The notes: generated from the sequence alone by a model not told the origin. A DNA stretch of 64,000 nt from Alistipes sp. (GCA_017465575.1 JAFTVX010000011.1:1-64000); one strand, 5' to 3'. Counted from the first letter of the stretch, positions 7,632 to 16,768 are shown. A program made the numbers and translations.

Positions 7632-8990
7632 TTACTTGATGTTGGGAAGCTCAAGACCATAACCCTTCTTCTTATCCTCGCGCTTGAGCCACAAACCAAA
7701 GATAAGGGCAAATACGCCGAATGACGAGAAGATAACCATAGGAAGGGTGTAGCCACCAGTAGCATCCAAAACCTTACCGATAACAACGGGAACGAGGAGA
7801 AGACCCCAGTTCTGAATCCAGAAGATTACGCAGTAAGCCGAGCCAAGGATGCGCTCGTCGATAATCTTGGGCACCGAGGGCCAAAGAGCTGCGGGAACGA
7901 GTGAGAACGATACACCGAGGATGGCGATGATAGCAACAGCAAGCACCTTCGAGGGGAATAAGGGAAGAAGGAATGCGAAGCTGAGGTGGCAAGCAATCAT
8001 AATGAGCGAGCCTACCATAAGCATCGAAGCAGCCTTACCCTTACGGTCGATAAATGCACCGAGGAAGGGGGTGAGCACCATAGCGAGAATGGGGAAGCAG
8101 CTGAAGAGCTGTGCGCCATTGGTGATATCGAGGGTCTTATCCAAGAAGTCGGGAGCGTAACGCTGGAAGGGGAAGATTGCCGAGTAGTAGAGTACGCAGA
8201 GCAAAGCTACCAACCAGAACATCTTGCTGGTGAAGATCTTGCCAAGGTCGCTAAACTTGAACTCCTCATCGTTAGCCTCCTTCGTGAGCTCGCCTGCAGC
8301 CTCGAGCTGCTTGTCGAACTTACGGTCCAAAAGCACGAACACGAAGTAGAAGATAAGACCAATCATAAGGAGTACTGCACCAAAGGCAACGGGAGCAGAT
8401 ACCGACTTACCGAAGGCGTCTGACACCATAGGCGAGAGCCACATGGCAGCAAATACACCGAGGCGAGCGATAGACATCTCGAGACCCATAGCCATAGCCA
8501 TCTCCTTGCCCTTGAACCACTTAGCGATAGCCTTCGACACGGTTGTACCAGCCATCTCGCAGCCGCAACCAAAGATCATAAAGCCAAGGCAAGAGAGCTT
8601 AGCCGAGCCGGGCAACGACACCCACCAAGAGTTGAGCCAAGCCTCGAGACCTGTGCCTACGAACCACTCGCTCATAGCATAGAACTTGATGCAAGCACCG
8701 ATAACCATCAATGATGCCGACAAGAGACCTGTAAAGCGGATGCCCATCTTATCGAGGATGATACCCGCAAAGATAAGGAAGAAGCAGAATACATTGAGGA
8801 AGTACTCCGAAGCGGCATAGGTACCAAAGGTACTGCTGTTCCAGTTAAGCTGCTGGTCGAGAAGCTCCTTTAGAGGAGAGAGCATATCGACAAACATATA
8901 AGCAAAGAACATCATTAGGGCGATGAGAATCAACGCCGACCAGCGCACAAACGCCGAGTCATTTAGCTTTCGCTGAATAGTTTGAGTCAT
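7632..8990 (-). CDS. Major facilitator superfamily transporter, MFSD1-like
   Basis: A 452-residue integral membrane protein with about 12 predicted hydrophobic helices, starting with WSALILIALMMFFAYMFVD. The mid-protein motif KWFKGKEMAMAMGLEMSIARLG resembles the MFSD1-type group of MFS proteins, of which the eukaryotic lysosomal MFSD1 exports dipeptides. The loop FIDRKGKAA matches the second-half MFS signature. The substrate is unknown; small peptides are a guess from the family. The gene is monocistronic. Confidence 0.85.
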   Translation of the reverse strand: MTQTIQRKLNDSAFVRWSALILIALMMFFAYMFVDMLSPLKELLDQQLNWNSSTFGTYAASEYFLNVFCFFLIFAGIILDKMGIRFTGLLSASLMVIGACIKFYAMSEWFVGTGLEAWLNSWWVSLPGSAKLSCLGFMIFGCGCEMAGTTVSKAIAKWFKGKEMAMAMGLEMSIARLGVFAAMWLSPMVSDAFGKSVSAPVAFGAVLLMIGLIFYFVFVLLDRKFDKQLEAAGELTKEANDEEFKFSDLGKIFTSKMFWLVALLCVLYYSAIFPFQRYAPDFLDKTLDITNGAQLFSCFPILAMVLTPFLGAFIDRKGKAASMLMVGSLIMIACHLSFAFLLPLFPSKVLAVAIIAILGVSFSLVPAALWPSVPKIIDERILGSAYCVIFWIQNWGLLLVPVVIGKVLDATGGYTLPMVIFSSFGVFALIFGLWLKREDKKKGYGLELPNIK

Positions 8991-9030
8991 AATTGTTTAG
9001 TTATTAAATGTTTATAAAAAATTGTATCGT

Positions 9031-11043
9031 TTAGTTATGCTCCGCTATGCGGAATTGGCGCAGGACATCGTAGGCTGCCTCGATGCCGAGCTCGCCAGCC
9101 TTCGACAGGTCCATACATCCCTTGCGTGTATCCTTCATAAATATCTGCACCAAGCCTCGGTTGTAGTATGCCTCGCCGAGCGATGGCTCAAGCTCGATGG
9201 CTCGGCTATAGTCGTCATACGCCTCGGGCAGCTGTCCCGAGATAGCCATAAGGTTGGCGCGGTTGTAGTAGCCCTCGGCAAAGTCGGGATATAGCTTTAT
9301 CGCCTTGTTCATATCCTCTATCGCCTCGTCGTAGCTATAGGTGCGAGTGCCCGTGTTGTGGAGTCGCTTGGCGGGGTCGGAGTCGAGGGTGATGCTCTGG
9401 TAGGAGTTGTCTATCGACGAAATAAAATCAATCATCTCGGCGCGCGTGGTGGCACGGTTGAGATAGAGGAAGGGGTTCGTGGGGTTGAGCTCGATAGCCT
9501 CCGAATAGGTGTTCACCGCGTTGGTATACTGCTTGATAAGCGACTGGCTGATGCCTCGCTCAAAGAGCGTTATCCACGACCTATCCTCGCTCTGGCGCAA
9601 TTTCTCGGCTAAGCGTCTGTCGATAGCAACAAGTGAGTCGGGGGCGACATTGCTTGTGCGGCAGTCGAGGCGCAAGAGAGGATTTGCCAAGCGCTCCTCG
9701 AAGTCCTTAACACGCTGGGTGGCAAAGCGGATATTACGCTTGTCGACATAGGCGCTATCCTCCTCGATAAGCGTAAAGCGGAACATCGGAATAAGGGTCA
9801 AGCCATCGTCGCCCGCCTGCGTAACGGTAGAGGCAATTCGCTCGAAGTTGCGCTCCATAAGGCGGCTCTCAAACGAGAGAAGCTTATCGAAACGCTGTGC
9901 CGTATCGGCATATATCGAGTAGGTAGAGTCCTTGAGGCGTGAGCGATACTCGGCAATCTTGCGCTGTGCAGTGCGCTCATCGCTCTGCGCACCACGAACA
10001 TCGTGCTTGGCACGGCGCAGAACACTACGGCCGAGGTAGGCATTTGCAAAGTCGGGATATAGCTCGATGGCACGACTATAGTCGGCGATGGCATCGTCAA
10101 TCTCGCCAAGGCGTGTGTTGAGCAGTGCGCGGTTGTAGTAGAGCAATACATTGTCGGGCGAGTAGCGCGCTACAAGGTTGAAATCCTCCAAGGCACGGTT
10201 GTAGTCGCCAATCTCGGTGCGCACAATGGCGCGGTTGAAATAGCCGAGCGAGCTTGTTGAGTCGAGCTCCACTACCCTATCGAAGTCACGAATCGACTGC
10301 ATAGGGCGGTGCAGGTAGTTGTTGACCAAGGCACGGTTGAAGTAGCCAGGGATATAGGCTGTATCGCACTCCACCGCCTTGTCGAAGTCCGAAAATGCCT
10401 CATCATAGCGGCGTTGCTCCATAAAGAGTGCTCCACGGCGGTTGTAGGCATCGGGGTCCTCGCGGTTGGTACGGATAGCCTGGTCGTAGTCCTGGAAGGC
10501 ACGCACGGTATCTTTCAGATAGAGGTAACTCGTGCCACGGTTGATATAGGCGGCAACATTGCGCTTCTCGTAGCGGATATACTTATTGAAATCGTCGATA
10601 GCCGCCTCGAATTGCTGATTCAGAAGGCGCGTAACGCCACGGCTATAATAGGGATCGGGGAGGTCGGGGCGTAGCTCGATGGCTTGACGGAAGTCGCTCA
10701 GGGCATCGTCGTAGTTGCCGAGGCGCGAACGGGTGATAGCACGATAGTAGAAGGCACCAGTGAACACGGGGTTGAGCATCACGGCACGCGAGAAGTCGGC
10801 ATCGGCACCCAACAGGTCGTCCATATTATACTTGGCGATACCGCGCAAAAAGTAGGCATCGAAGTCCTTATCATCGCTACGCAACAGCACATTGAGCACA
10901 TCGATAGCCTCGCGATAGTTGTTCGACACCATACACTGCTGACCCATCCAGTAGATGTAGTTGCGGTTATACTGCGCACGGCTCTCCGTGGGCAATACAA
11001 CCATCAGCATAAACAGTATCGCAACAACAATCCTACGCATCAA
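9031..11043 (-). CDS. Periplasmic TPR-repeat protein
   Basis: A 670-residue protein with a Sec signal peptide (residues 1-23, ending SRAQ). Tandem TPRs fill nearly its whole length: about ten in the N-terminal half (repeated words such as AYLNRG, YYNRAL, AIADYSRAIELYPDFANAY) and three or four more after about residue 500, with a less regular spacer between. It is a protein-protein scaffold in the envelope; the partner is unknown. It lies 42 bp downstream of era on the same strand, so it is likely co-transcribed, though a shared function is not implied. Confidence 0.85.
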   Translation of the reverse strand: MMRRIVVAILFMLMVVLPTESRAQYNRNYIYWMGQQCMVSNNYREAIDVLNVLLRSDDKDFDAYFLRGIAKYNMDDLLGADADFSRAVMLNPVFTGAFYYRAITRSRLGNYDDALSDFRQAIELRPDLPDPYYSRGVTRLLNQQFEAAIDDFNKYIRYEKRNVAAYINRGTSYLYLKDTVRAFQDYDQAIRTNREDPDAYNRRGALFMEQRRYDEAFSDFDKAVECDTAYIPGYFNRALVNNYLHRPMQSIRDFDRVVELDSTSSLGYFNRAIVRTEIGDYNRALEDFNLVARYSPDNVLLYYNRALLNTRLGEIDDAIADYSRAIELYPDFANAYLGRSVLRRAKHDVRGAQSDERTAQRKIAEYRSRLKDSTYSIYADTAQRFDKLLSFESRLMERNFERIASTVTQAGDDGLTLIPMFRFTLIEEDSAYVDKRNIRFATQRVKDFEERLANPLLRLDCRTSNVAPDSLVAIDRRLAEKLRQSEDRSWITLFERGISQSLIKQYTNAVNTYSEAIELNPTNPFLYLNRATTRAEMIDFISSIDNSYQSITLDSDPAKRLHNTGTRTYSYDEAIEDMNKAIKLYPDFAEGYYNRANLMAISGQLPEAYDDYSRAIELEPSLGEAYYNRGLVQIFMKDTRKGCMDLSKAGELGIEAAYDVLRQFRIAEHN

Positions 11044-11085
11044 ATCTATCGTTTCTTGTGATAAACGCTCTTTTTCGTGCTTTTA

Positions 11086-11970
11086 TTATTCCAATTCGTA
11101 GCCGAAGCGCTTGAGTTGGCTATCGTTGTTTCGCCAATCCTCCTGCACCTTGACATACAACTCAAGGAATACCTTCTTCTGGAGGAAAGCCTCCAAATCG
11201 TGGCGTGCCGCCTGACCCACCTTCTTTAGTTTCTCGCCCTTGTGACCGATGATAATACCCTTCTGCGAGTTACGGGCAACATAGATGGTTGCCGAGATAC
11301 GGTCTATCGTGGGCTCCTCCTTGTAGCTCTCGATGGCAATCTCGCACGAATAGGGAATCTCCTTGTCGTAGTTAAGCAGAATCTTCTCGCGGATAATCTC
11401 CGAGGCGAAGAAGCGCAAGGTCTTGTCCGTAAGCGTATCCTTTGGATAGAAGGCCTCACCCTCGGGCAGACGCTCAAGGATAAGGTTGAATACACCCTCG
11501 ACATTGAAGTTCTCCTTGGCGGAGCAGGGTGCGATAATCGCATCGGGCAACAACGCCTGCCACTTCTCTACCAAAGCAACAAGCTTATCGGGTGTTGTAA
11601 GGTCTACCTTGTTGATAACCACGATTGTAGGGATACCCGAGAGGCGCACCTTCTCGATAATCTCTGCCGAGCGGTCGCTATCCTCCACCGTGTCGGTAAC
11701 ATAGAGCAAAACATCGGCATCGGTGATTGCGCCACGCACAAACTTCATCATCTTCTCCTGAAGCTTGTAGTTGGGCTTGAGGATACCCGGGGTGTCGGAG
11801 TAGACAATCTGGAAGTCCTCGCCATTGACAATGCCCATAATACGATGGCGTGTGGTCTGCGCCTTCGATGTGATAATCGAGAGCTTCTCGCCCACAAGCT
11901 GATTCATCAATGTCGATTTACCGACATTGGGGTTACCGATGATATTTACAAAACCGCTACGGTGTGACAT
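11086..11970 (-). CDS. era: GTPase Era
   Basis: Essential GTPase that binds the 3' end of 16S rRNA during 30S assembly. The 294-residue length is normal. G1 is GNPNVGKS (12-19), G3 DTPG (59-62) and G4 NKVD (about 120). A C-terminal KH domain carries GIIIGHKGEKLKKVG. The start ATG (11968-11970) is only three bases from one end of a 193-bp paired-end repeat, so the ribosome binding region and 5' leader are formed partly by that repeat. Confidence 0.97.
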   Translation of the reverse strand: MSHRSGFVNIIGNPNVGKSTLMNQLVGEKLSIITSKAQTTRHRIMGIVNGEDFQIVYSDTPGILKPNYKLQEKMMKFVRGAITDADVLLYVTDTVEDSDRSAEIIEKVRLSGIPTIVVINKVDLTTPDKLVALVEKWQALLPDAIIAPCSAKENFNVEGVFNLILERLPEGEAFYPKDTLTDKTLRFFASEIIREKILLNYDKEIPYSCEIAIESYKEEPTIDRISATIYVARNSQKGIIIGHKGEKLKKVGQAARHDLEAFLQKKVFLELYVKVQEDWRNNDSQLKRFGYELE

Positions 11971-11973
11971 ATC

Positions 11974-12166
11974 AGGGATGTTCTATAAATTAGTAAATAA
12001 GTTATCTGTTGTCGGGAGCCTATGTTTCGGTCGCTTTTGAACTTATTTTGGACTCTTCCATATTTTTCCTCAGTTACAATGCCCGCATTGCGCCTTGCGG
12101 AAGAAATAAGGAATATCCTCAAAATAATCTTCAAAATCGTCTCGACCTAATTTATAGAACCTCCCT
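11974..12166. repeat. 193-bp paired-end element, copy 1 (upstream of era)
   Basis: Left end AGGGATGTTCTATAAATTAG (11974-11993); right end is its inverse, CTAATTTATAGAACCTCCCT (12147-12166), with one mismatch. The interior is about 75-80% alike by eye to 52494-52645, sharing words such as GCGCCTT and TCTTCAAAATC. It could be a MITE-like element or a structured 5' leader RNA. Confidence 0.8.
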
Positions 12167-12184
12167 TAGATTATATATAATAAT

Positions 12185-12530
12185 CTACAAAGGTAGAAAA
12201 AAAAGAGCAAAGTTCAAAGAGCAAAGAGCAAAGAGTTGTTAGAGTTGTTAGGTTGTTAGTTTTTAGTTATTGGTTTTAAGACCTTAGGACATTAAGACAT
12301 TAAGACCATAGGAGTTTCTTTCTCCTATCGTCTTTTCGTCTTACTTGTCCTATCGTCTTAAAAATTCTCTCTCTGGTCCCTCTGGTCTCTCTGGTCTCTC
12401 TCTGCCCCTCTCTGAAATCTCCCTGCTCCCTCTCTGAAATCTCCCTGCTCTCTCTCTGAAAACTCTCTAATGGGTTAAAATGTTCTTTCAGCGGAAGTTT
12501 TCTAAAAACTAATAACTAATAACTAAAAAC
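12185..12530. repeat. Composite intergenic repeat region upstream of rpoD
   Basis: Modules in order: AAAGAGCAAAG words; TTAGTTTTTAGTTATT; an imperfect hairpin of GTCTTAA/TTAAGAC words (about 12272-12360); CTCTCTGAAATCTCCCTG words; and GGGTTAAAATG-AGCGGAAGTTTT (12469-12530). These fill most of the 11971-12626 gap together with the paired-end element. A weak -33/-7 pair (TTTG 12543-12546, ACACTTTG 12568-12575) may serve rpoD. Confidence 0.7.
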
Positions 12531-12626
12531 TCTAAAATATTTTTTGCCTCTTGTGAAACAAAACAGCACACTTTGTCGTATTGTAAGAGTAGCTTAGAAT
12601 TTAAGAGAGAAAAATATATATAGTTT

Positions 12627-13487
12627 ATGCGTCAATTAAAGATTACAAAGTCGATTACCAACCGTGAGAGTGCATCGTTGGATAAGTACTTGCAGGAGAT
12701 TGGTAAAGAGGAGCTTATCTCTGTTGAGGAGGAGGTAGAACTCGCGCAACGAATCAAGAAGGGCGATCAGGAGGCGTTGGAGAAGCTCACCAAGGCAAAC
12801 CTTCGTTTCGTGGTGTCGGTAGCGAAGCAGTATCAGAATCAGGGTTTGAGTCTTCCCGACCTTATCAACGAGGGTAACCTCGGTCTTATCAAGGCTGCCG
12901 AGAAGTTCGACGAGACCCGTGGTTTCAAGTTTATCTCGTATGCCGTATGGTGGATTCGTCAGTCTATCCTTCAGGCGTTGGCAGAGCAGTCGCGTATTGT
13001 GCGTCTGCCCCTCAATCAGGTAGGTTCGCTCAACAAAATTAACAAGGCGTTTGCTCGTTTCGAGCAGGAGCACGAGCGCACACCCTCGGCAGAGGAGTTG
13101 GCAAACGAGTTGGAGCTTCCAAAGGAGAAGGTTACTGATACTCTGCGTGTTGCAGGTCGCCATATCTCGGTGGATGCACCCTTTGCTGATGGCGAGGACA
13201 ACTCGTTGCTCGATGTCTTGGTAAACACCGACTCGCCCAATGCCGACCGTGGTCTTATCAACGAGTCGTTGGCTACGGAGGTAGAGCGCGCCTTGGAGAT
13301 TCTCACCGAGCGTGAGCGCGACATTATCCGCTACTTCTTCGGCATCGGCTGCTCGGAGATGACCCTCGAGGAGATTGGCGAGAAGTTCGACCTTACACGC
13401 GAGCGTGTACGCCAGATTAAGGAGAAGGCAATCCGCAAGCTCCGCCAGTCGTCACGCAGCTCGTTGCTTAAGTCATACCTCGGCTAA
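12627..13487 (+). CDS. rpoD: Primary RNA polymerase sigma factor RpoD/SigA
   Basis: A 286-residue primary sigma factor of the short Bacteroidetes type, without the long region 1.1 and non-conserved insert of E. coli. Region 1.2 is visible ([18 protein letters not shown]). Region 2 includes the core-binding and -10 melting part ([19 protein letters not shown]). Region 4 has the [22 protein letters not shown] near the C terminus. It is the factor that reads the TTTG/TAnnTTTG promoters noted throughout this window. Monocistronic, ending at a bidirectional hairpin. Confidence 0.97.
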   Translation: MRQLKITKSITNRESASLDKYLQEIGKEELISVEEEVELAQRIKKGDQEALEKLTKANLRFVVSVAKQYQNQGLSLPDLINEGNLGLIKAAEKFDETRGFKFISYAVWWIRQSILQALAEQSRIVRLPLNQVGSLNKINKAFARFEQEHERTPSAEELANELELPKEKVTDTLRVAGRHISVDAPFADGEDNSLLDVLVNTDSPNADRGLINESLATEVERALEILTERERDIIRYFFGIGCSEMTLEEIGEKFDLTRERVRQIKEKAIRKLRQSSRSSLLKSYLG

Positions 13488-13494
13488 GCGAGAG

Positions 13495-13700
13495 TAAAGA
13501 ACAAAGTTCAAAGAGCAAAGATGGTGAGTCTTTGCTCTTTTTTTGTAGCGCAGTCATTAGTGAATTTAGAGAAATTAGGGAATTTAGTGAACTTAGGGAT
13601 AGCACTACCGACATTTATCACTAAGCTCTCTACACTCCTTAAACTCATTAAACTCCCTAATAAACCACCTTCCAACCAGCACACTTTGTCGTCAAAAGTC
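13495..13700. repeat. Composite intergenic repeat region between rpoD and efp
   Basis: It holds AAAGTTCAAAGAGCAAAGA paired with TCTTTGCTCTTTTTTT (13505-13546; it may also act as a terminator for rpoD). An inverted set of words follows: GAATTTAGGGAA...GAACTTAGGG against CTCCTTAAACTC...CTCCCTAA, with TAGCACTACCGACA in the loop. A CCTTCCAACCAGCACAC element comes last (from 13667). No gene is seen. Confidence 0.65.
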
Positions 13701-13724
13701 GTGAGATGTGGGTTATCGCAAAAA

Positions 13725-13775
13725 TCCCGACGATGGGCTGTACTAAGATGTACTGCTCATTGTCGGGACTTTTTT
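13725..13775. terminator. Bidirectional terminator between rpoD and efp (shared apical stem, copy 2)
   Basis: TCCCGACGATGGGCTGTAC (13725-13743) pairs with GTACTGCTCATTGTCGGGA (13750-13768). T-runs lie on both sides (CTTTTTT to the right; AAAAA at 13720-13724 for the minus strand). The apical part is the inverse of the hairpin at 45404. Confidence 0.85.
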
Positions 13776-13811
13776 GATAGCGGCAGTAGATGTCTGCCTT
13801 ATCATCAAAAA

Positions 13812-14384
13812 TTACTTGATGCGCTCGTAATACTCACGGGTACGAGTATCAACACGAATCTTATCGCCAGTGTTGATAAACAAGGGTACCTTGATGGTTG
13901 CACCAGTGTTTACGGTAGCAGCCTTGAGTGAGTTGGTCGAAGCGGTATCGCCACGAACACCGGGCTCGGTGTAGGTGATCTCCATATCAACGATGGGAGG
14001 AAGCTCTGCTGAGAGCACGGTCTCCTTCTCGGTGTGGAACATAACCTCAACAATCTGACCGTCGGCCATAAGGTCGGCGTTGTTGATAAGGTTCTTGTCG
14101 ATGTTGATCTCCTCGAAGGTCTCTGTGTGCATAAAGTGTGCGCCGAGGTCATCCTCGTAGGTGAACTGATAGGGGCGACGCTCTACGCGCACCTGCTCAA
14201 TCTTCTGCGATACTGACGAGAAGGTCTTGTCGAGGACATTACCATTCTCGAGGTTCTTGAGCTTTGAGCGCACGAATGCGGGACCCTTACCGGGCTTGCA
14301 GTGCTGGAAGTCAACGACAATAAATGTCTTGCCGTCCATCTCTACGCACATACCAATCTTGATGTCTGATGCTGTAATAGTCAT
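13812..14384 (-). CDS. efp: Translation elongation factor P
   Basis: EF-P rescues ribosomes stalled at polyproline stretches. The 190-residue length is normal, with three beta-barrel domains. The modification loop reads KPGKGPAF (30-37), with Lys33 at the position modified in E. coli. No obvious epmA/B gene lies nearby. The promoter is at 14430-14461. Several surface lipoproteins in this window have proline-rich linkers that could depend on EF-P (inference). Confidence 0.97.
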   Translation of the reverse strand: MTITASDIKIGMCVEMDGKTFIVVDFQHCKPGKGPAFVRSKLKNLENGNVLDKTFSSVSQKIEQVRVERRPYQFTYEDDLGAHFMHTETFEEINIDKNLINNADLMADGQIVEVMFHTEKETVLSAELPPIVDMEITYTEPGVRGDTASTNSLKAATVNTGATIKVPLFINTGDKIRVDTRTREYYERIK

Positions 14385-14429
14385 AGTGTAATATTTGTTA
14401 ATTGAATTAAAATCTTGCTAATAAGCGCA

Positions 14430-14461
14430 CAAAGGTAGCAATTTTATTCGGAATTAGCAAT
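14430..14461 (-). promoter_or_regulatory. Promoter of efp
   Basis: Minus strand -7 TACCTTTG (14430-14437) and -33-like ATTG (14458-14461), spacer 20 bp. Confidence 0.65.
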
Positions 14462-14488
14462 TCCCTCAGCGTTTTTCTCTCTTTTCGG

Positions 14489-15043
14489 CTACTCTTTCTC
14501 GCCCCATGCGCGGTGAGGAGTGGCTATGCCAAGCATCTCGACAGCACGCTGAGTAACGCTCTGGGCTGCCTCCTCGATAGTTTTGGGGCAGAAGTAGAAG
14601 GATGGCGAGGCGGGCACTACGATGCCTCCTGCCTCGGTCAACGCCACCATATTGCGCAGGTGGATAAGCGAATAGGGGGTCTCACGCACCACCGCTACAA
14701 GTCTACGGCGCTCCTTGAGCATCACATCTGCTGCTCGCTCGATAAGTGTGCGCGATACGCCCTGTGCTATGCGTGCCACGGTGCCCATCGAGGCGGGCAC
14801 AACAATCATCGCATCCCAGTGCGCCGAGCCACTTGCGGGCGATGCCCACATATCGCCGTTGGCATATCGCTCTATGCGGTCGCTCTCGGGGAGACTTTCA
14901 CGCTCTGCCGTGATAACATCCTCGGCGTGGTCGCTGAGGATTAGCGCTATGCGCTCGACAGAGTCCGAGGCGAGGAGTAGCTCCAATGTTTGGCGGGCAT
15001 ATATAGCACCGCTTGCACCCGTTATGGCAACGATGATATTCAT
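14489..15043 (-). CDS. UbiX-like flavin prenyltransferase
   Basis: Makes prenylated FMN for UbiD-type decarboxylases. The N-terminal Rossmann motif is VAITGASGAIYA. The FMN/dimethylallyl phosphate region includes VVPASMGTVARIAQG and RRLVAVVRETPYS...HLRNM. I start at the ATG whose product begins MNIIVAITG (15043); a longer start at 15067 would overlap the preceding gene by 22 bp. There is no sign of ubiquinone synthesis, but the window holds futalosine genes. The enzyme may therefore support a UbiD-like decarboxylase (MqnL) of menaquinone synthesis, an inference. It sits 2 bp after the deacetylase gene. Confidence 0.9.
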   Translation of the reverse strand: MNIIVAITGASGAIYARQTLELLLASDSVERIALILSDHAEDVITAERESLPESDRIERYANGDMWASPASGSAHWDAMIVVPASMGTVARIAQGVSRTLIERAADVMLKERRRLVAVVRETPYSLIHLRNMVALTEAGGIVVPASPSFYFCPKTIEEAAQSVTQRAVEMLGIATPHRAWGEKE

Positions 15044-15045
15044 AG

Positions 15046-15654
15046 TTAAAGTTCTAATATTTTGCAAGTTAGCCCCTTCTCGCGTGCCTTGCGCAGAATG
15101 GCTGGCAGGGCATAGCTCATATTGCGGAACGACTTGGCGCTGTCGTGCATCGATACGATGTCGCCACCACGCAGGTCACGGATAGCGCCTCTTAGGCAAC
15201 TCTTAGGCGACAGAGCACGGTTGTAGTCGCGAGTGAGGATACTCCACATCACCACCTTGTAGCGTTGCTTTACGGCACGATATTGGTTGATGGTGATATT
15301 GGCGTAGGGTGGGCGGAATAGCTCGCTATGCACCATATCGCCAGCGAGGTCTACATCTTCGATGTAGCGACCGAGCGACATACCCCATCCCTTCTGGTGT
15401 GAGTAGGTGTGGTTGCCCACCTTGTGGCCACGCTCCAGAATCATACGATAGAGGTCAGGATATAGCTCGACATTCTTGCCCAAAACGAAGAATGTCGCCT
15501 TGGCATCGTAGCGGTCGAGGGTTGCGAGTATCCACTCGGTAACGCCAGGCGTGGGACCATCATCGAAGGTTAGGTACAAACCTTCGGGGTCGTCGATGCT
15601 CCAAACCATCTCGGGATAGATGCGCTTTAGTATGCCTGGGACCTTGATTCTCAT
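15046..15654 (-). CDS. Polysaccharide deacetylase (NodB homology domain, CE4)
   Basis: About 202 residues carrying the CE4 motifs in order: TFDDGPTPG (motif 1, catalytic Asp and metal Asp), HKVGNHTYSH (motif 2, metal His residues), RPPYAN (motif 3), MWSILTRDY (motif 4) and IVSMHDS (motif 5). It would remove N-acetyl groups from a cell-wall or surface glycan. There is no signal peptide, as in many Bacteroidetes homologues. A GTG at 15675 is excluded as start because it lies inside the -7 element (15675-15682), so I use the ATG at 15654. First gene of a two-gene operon with the UbiX-like gene. Confidence 0.9.
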   Translation of the reverse strand: MRIKVPGILKRIYPEMVWSIDDPEGLYLTFDDGPTPGVTEWILATLDRYDAKATFFVLGKNVELYPDLYRMILERGHKVGNHTYSHQKGWGMSLGRYIEDVDLAGDMVHSELFRPPYANITINQYRAVKQRYKVVMWSILTRDYNRALSPKSCLRGAIRDLRGGDIVSMHDSAKSFRNMSYALPAILRKAREKGLTCKILEL

Positions 15655-15674
15655 TCGCTGTATCGTTTTCGCCA

Positions 15675-15682
15675 CAAAAGTA
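15675..15682 (-). promoter_or_regulatory. -7 element of the deacetylase/ubiX-like operon
   Basis: Minus strand TACTTTTG. Its position fixes the start codon of the deacetylase gene downstream. The -33 region is only A-rich. Confidence 0.55.
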
Positions 15683-15713
15683 ACTTTTTTTTCTTAATTC
15701 TAAAAAATATCGT

Positions 15714-15721
15714 TACCTTTG
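15714..15721 (+). promoter_or_regulatory. -7 element of the DUF4837 gene
   Basis: TACCTTTG 62 bp before the start codon, divergent from the deacetylase promoter. The 5' leader holds AGTTCCTAATTTTTAGAACC (15730-15749), which resembles one end of the 193-bp element but has no partner end. Confidence 0.55.
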
Positions 15722-15783
15722 TGTTAAATAGTTCCTAATTTTTAGAACCTCCGTTTAGTATAATTTTTGCAAAATATACAATT

Positions 15784-16767
15784 ATGAAACGCATACTATC
15801 ACTTCTTATTGTTGCGGTCGCACTTGTTATCGCTGGCTGCACCACACGCTCGACCGTGCCCAACAAGACCACGGCGGGCAAGAGCTACGATATGTTTATT
15901 CTCGCCTCTGACGACCTTTGGCAGGGCGACCTACGCTTTGCCGTATGCGATGCCTTGGAGGCTGATGCTCCGGGACTTACACGCCCTGAGGGCTACTTCA
16001 ACATCGTAGATTGGCGCAACCCCGACAACGCCACCGCCGTAGACCTTAAGTATGGCAATATTCTGAAGTTGGCAGTTGAGCCAACGATTGTCGAGCCCAT
16101 ATTCAGTGTGGCGCAAAATGTCTATGCCCGCCCTCAGACTATCGTTACGGCAAAGGCCGCTTCGGCAGAGGCTCTATCGTCGTTCATCACCGATAATGCC
16201 GCCACCCTACGCCAAATCTTCGAGGAGGCAGAGCGCACACGCAGCAACGCCTATTATAGCGGTGGCGCTGCCGAGTTGCTGATGGAGGATTTTAAGAGCC
16301 ATACGGGCTATGAGATGCTTATCCCCTCGAACTTCTACAAGGCTAATACGCTCGATAAGAGCCTATTGTGGTATATCCGCGACTATAAGAACAAGGCGCA
16401 GTATATCTTCGCCTTTGAGTACCCCTACACCGATGCCGAGGACTTTACCCCCGAGTGGCTGATGCGCACACTCGATAATAAGCTCTCGACAATCTCGAGC
16501 AAGGGTGCTGTGGGCTCATATATGGGCGTTAATGAGAATGGCCCTGCCGTAGTTACCGAGCAGACTATTGCAGGAAAGAGGTGGTATGAGTTGCGTGGCT
16601 GGTGGGAGGTCAACAACGACTTTATGGGTGGTCCATTCGTTAGTTACTCGACACTCGACGAAACGACAAACGAGATAACAACGATTATGTTTGCGCTCTA
16701 CGCCCCCGAGGAGGGTCAGCGTAACCCATTGCGCGAACTCGAGCACCTTATATATACTATTAAATAG
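15784..16767 (+). CDS. DUF4837 family lipoprotein
   Basis: A 327-residue protein with signal and lipobox (LVIAGC, Cys19). The body matches the DUF4837 family known in Bacteroidetes: a conserved start motif SYDMFILASDDLWQGDL, central SHTGYEMLIPSNFYKA, and a late RWYELRGWWEVNNDFMGGPFVSY. It is an envelope protein of unknown role. Codon use matches the chromosome. Confidence 0.85.
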   Translation: MKRILSLLIVAVALVIAGCTTRSTVPNKTTAGKSYDMFILASDDLWQGDLRFAVCDALEADAPGLTRPEGYFNIVDWRNPDNATAVDLKYGNILKLAVEPTIVEPIFSVAQNVYARPQTIVTAKAASAEALSSFITDNAATLRQIFEEAERTRSNAYYSGGAAELLMEDFKSHTGYEMLIPSNFYKANTLDKSLLWYIRDYKNKAQYIFAFEYPYTDAEDFTPEWLMRTLDNKLSTISSKGAVGSYMGVNENGPAVVTEQTIAGKRWYELRGWWEVNNDFMGGPFVSYSTLDETTNEITTIMFALYAPEEGQRNPLRELEHLIYTIK

Positions 16768-16768
16768 A

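Noticed and set aside
15730..15752. Third copy of the end of the 193-bp element
   Set aside because: Only about 18 bases resemble one end, with no partner end or interior, so it is likely chance or a small hairpin.
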